Shown here: positions 62,072 to 64,000 of the stretch, piece after piece | How the letters are laid out: each line of letters starts with the position of its first letter | Position numbering within the stretch: the stretch's first letter is position 1 | Source of the DNA: Paracoccus sp. (in: a-proteobacteria) | Lineage (GTDB): Bacteria > Pseudomonadota > Alphaproteobacteria > Rhodobacterales > Rhodobacteraceae | Assembly: GCF_030538695.1 (NCBI RefSeq) | Contig: NZ_JAUNTN010000003.1 | Location: 100,774 to 164,773 of the forward strand | Length of the DNA: 64,000 nt | Reading direction: 5' to 3' | The notes under the pieces: model-generated | What the model was told of the DNA's origin: nothing | The model's input: only the letters and a program-made list of their open reading frames with translations | Database searches by the model: none | Program-made: the position numbers and the translations under genes

Positions 62072-63658
62072 ATGAGTGATGAACCTATTCTGTCAGTCCG
62101 CGATCTGACGGTGACGTTTGAAACCAATGACGGGCCGGTTCATGCCGTGCGCGGCATCAATCTGGACGTGGGTGCCGGGGAAATGGTCGCCATCGTGGGC
62201 GAATCCGGTTCCGGCAAAAGCCAGACCACCATGGCGATGATGGGCCTGCTGGCGGCGAACGGGCGGGCGACGGGGGTGGCCGATTACCGTGGCCAGAACC
62301 TGATCGGGATGCGCGACCGCGATCTGAACCGCATCCGCGGCGCGAAAATCACCATGATCTTTCAAGAGCCGATGACCTCGCTGGACCCGCTCTATCGTAT
62401 CGGCACGCAGCTTGCGGAACCGCTGCGCTATCACGGCGGGCTGACGGGGGCGCAGGCCCGCGCCCGGATCATCGAGCTGCTGCATCTGGTCGGCATCCCC
62501 GAACCCGAACGCCGCATCGACAGCTATCCGCATGAACTGTCCGGCGGGCAGCGCCAGCGGGTGATGATTGCCATGGCGCTGGCGAATGATCCCGACATCC
62601 TGATCGCGGACGAACCCACCACCGCGCTGGATGTGACCATTCAGGCGCAGATCCTCGACCTTCTGGCCGATCTGCGGGTGCGGCTGGGCATGGCCATCGT
62701 GTTCATCACCCATGACCTTGGCATCGTGCGCCGCTTTGCCGACCGGGTTTATGTGATGCGTCAGGGCGAGGTCGTCGAGACCGGCGAGACCGCGCAGATT
62801 TTCAACGCCCCCGCGCATCCCTATACCCGGATGCTGATCGACGCCGAACCCGAAGGCATCAAGCCCCCGCCCGCGCCCGATGCGCCGGTGCTGGTGCAGG
62901 CCGATGATGTGCAAGTGACCTTTGGGCGGCCCAAGGGGTTGTTTCACAAGGACAATCAGGTTCATGCCGTGCGCGGGATCTCGCTGGCGCTGCGACAGGG
63001 GCAGACCATCGGCATCGTGGGCGAATCCGGTTCCGGCAAGTCGACGCTGGGCCGCGCGGTGCTGCGGCTGCTGCCCTCGACCGGGCGGGTGGCCTATCTG
63101 GGCAGCGAATTGCCGCATGAGCCGGGGCCGATGCGGCCCAAGCGGCGGGAATTGCAACTGGTGTTTCAGGACCCGTTCGGCAGCCTGTCGCCGCGCATGA
63201 CGGTGGGCCGCATTATCACCGAGGGCCTGCTGATCCATGAACCCGGCCTGACCGCGCGCGAACGCGACCGCCGCGCGGGTGAGGCGCTGGTGCAGGTGGG
63301 GTTGGACGCCTCGATGCGCAACCGCTACCCGCATGAGTTTTCCGGCGGCCAGCGTCAGCGCATCGCCATCGCCCGCACGATGATCCTGCGTCCCAAGGTG
63401 ATCGTTCTGGACGAGCCGACCTCGGCGCTGGATCGCTCGGTTCAGAAGCAGATCGTGACCCTGCTGCGCGATTTGCAGACGGAATACGGGTTGTCTTACC
63501 TGTTCATCAGCCATGATCTTGCGGTGGTGCGGGCGCTGTCCGACTATATTCTGGTGATGAAGGACGGCCGTGTGGTCGAGGAAGGCGCCACGCCAGATGT
63601 ATTCGACCGCCCGCAGCAGGATTACACCCGCAACCTGATGGCGGCAGCGTTGGGTTAG
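62072..63658 (+). CDS. Fused oligopeptide ABC transporter ATPase (OppD-OppF), system 3
   Basis: 528 residues with two complete nucleotide-binding domains. Domain 1: Walker [12 protein letters not shown] near 43, signature [14 protein letters not shown] near 158, Walker [15 protein letters not shown] near 178. Domain 2: Walker [13 protein letters not shown] near 319, signature [14 protein letters not shown] near 428, Walker [15 protein letters not shown] near 447. It replaces separate OppD and OppF. The ATG at 62072 follows the oppC stop by one base. Last gene of operon 3. Confidence 0.95.
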   Translation: MSDEPILSVRDLTVTFETNDGPVHAVRGINLDVGAGEMVAIVGESGSGKSQTTMAMMGLLAANGRATGVADYRGQNLIGMRDRDLNRIRGAKITMIFQEPMTSLDPLYRIGTQLAEPLRYHGGLTGAQARARIIELLHLVGIPEPERRIDSYPHELSGGQRQRVMIAMALANDPDILIADEPTTALDVTIQAQILDLLADLRVRLGMAIVFITHDLGIVRRFADRVYVMRQGEVVETGETAQIFNAPAHPYTRMLIDAEPEGIKPPPAPDAPVLVQADDVQVTFGRPKGLFHKDNQVHAVRGISLALRQGQTIGIVGESGSGKSTLGRAVLRLLPSTGRVAYLGSELPHEPGPMRPKRRELQLVFQDPFGSLSPRMTVGRIITEGLLIHEPGLTARERDRRAGEALVQVGLDASMRNRYPHEFSGGQRQRIAIARTMILRPKVIVLDEPTSALDRSVQKQIVTLLRDLQTEYGLSYLFISHDLAVVRALSDYILVMKDGRVVEEGATPDVFDRPQQDYTRNLMAAALG

Positions 63659-63785
63659 GGGCAGGACCTTGCCCCTGCGGGGGCCAAGGCCGTTCGGGGG
63701 GGCAGGCGTTGGCCTTTGCGGCCATCCGATCCGCCATCGGAACAGTCTTGCAAGGCGTCGCAGGGCAATAAACCGGCTTTTCATG

Positions 63786-64000
63786 TTAGAAATGCCCTGC
63801 CGCCCGCAAGCTGACCTCGGCGGATTTGCCGATGATCAGGTGGTCATGCAGGGTGATCCCCAAAGCTTGTCCGGCGCGGTTGACTTGGGCTGTCATGCTG
63901 ATATCCGCTTCGGAAGGGGTTGGGTCGCCTGATGGATGATTATGGATCTTCCTGTTGATATGGCATAACTGAATGATATAAAACAATTTATTTTCTAGAT
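63786..64000 (-). pseudogene. radC: RadC C-terminal fragment joined to AT-rich sequence
   Basis: The minus strand reads [18 protein letters not shown], then [21 protein letters not shown] and a TAA at 63786. This is the C-terminal half of the RadC JAB-like metalloprotease domain, including the HxHPSG...D motif. Upstream in frame the sequence is [14 protein letters not shown], unlike any RadC, and the DNA from about 63940 to 64000 is strongly AT-rich against a GC-rich background. The frame is open to the window edge, so no start can be assigned. Either radC was cut by an insertion or rearrangement starting here, or a divergent or fused version continues beyond the window. Confidence 0.65.

Noticed and set aside
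63657-63676. AGGGGCA/TGCCCCT hairpin at the end of operon 3
   Set aside because: Only seven pairs, no T run, and it overlaps the stop codon; termination by this element is doubtful.

Overview
The window is a GC-rich, gene-dense stretch of bacterial chromosome or large replicon. It is almost certainly from an alphaproteobacterium of the Rhodobacterales (Paracoccus/Rhodobacteraceae-like). The evidence is the base and codon composition, the pca gene order with a PcaQ regulator, two TRAP transporters, a membrane PQQ dehydrogenase, and a GGGATATTT-type motif at gene ends. No tRNA, rRNA, CRISPR array or intact mobile element was seen, and no gene-free stretch exceeds about 300 bases.

Layout. 1-1257: start of a MacB-like ATPase gene and a MacA-like efflux adaptor. 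1419-8215: a secreted phytase/esterase-like protein with a PHO-box-like upstream region, GABA aminotransferase, ureidoglycine aminohydrolase (allantoin breakdown), a purine/xanthine-type permease and a ChaC-type gamma-glutamylcyclotransferase. 8306-12693: membrane-bound PQQ glucose/quinate dehydrogenase and an acyl-CoA synthetase with an operator-rich leader. 12755-21283: the protocatechuate branch of the beta-ketoadipate pathway, pcaQ divergent from pcaD-C-H-G, a BKACE-family enzyme, pcaB and a TRAP transporter, nearly every junction overlapping. 21360-27418: an aminotransferase, type II dehydroquinase and an RND efflux pair. 27422-29288: a two-gene unit of unknown function, one protein having a PD-(D/E)xK-like motif and a glycine-zipper tail, the best candidate here for an undescribed toxin/immunity-like pair. 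29387-40256: a hydroxycinnamate (ferulate/coumarate) catabolic operon of acyl-CoA dehydrogenase, tannase/feruloyl-esterase-family hydrolase, amidohydrolase-superfamily hydrolase, feruloyl-CoA synthase, enoyl-CoA hydratase, SDR dehydrogenase and a second TRAP system, preceded by a MarR regulator with a perfect palindromic operator. 40389-63658: three consecutive oligopeptide-type ABC importers. The first has a GntR regulator, a gamma-glutamyltransferase and a frameshifted second ATPase; the second has a LysR regulator, an N-formylglutamate amidohydrolase and an aspartoacylase-like peptidase; the third has a fused OppDF ATPase. 63786-64000: a RadC C-terminal fragment whose upstream part is replaced by AT-rich sequence.

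How the genes fit together. The window reads as a plant-matter catabolism region. Esters of hydroxycinnamates are hydrolysed, imported and shortened through CoA thioesters to hydroxybenzoates; quinate or shikimate may enter through the PQQ dehydrogenase and AroQ. All converge on protocatechuate, which the pca operon carries to beta-ketoadipate. Classical pcaIJ and pcaF are absent, and the embedded BKACE enzyme could perform the terminal step with acetyl-CoA, giving succinyl-CoA and acetoacetate. The ABC operons handle gamma-glutamyl, N-acyl and ordinary peptides. Two secreted phosphatase-like proteins, at opposite ends of the window, both carry PHO-box-like repeats upstream.
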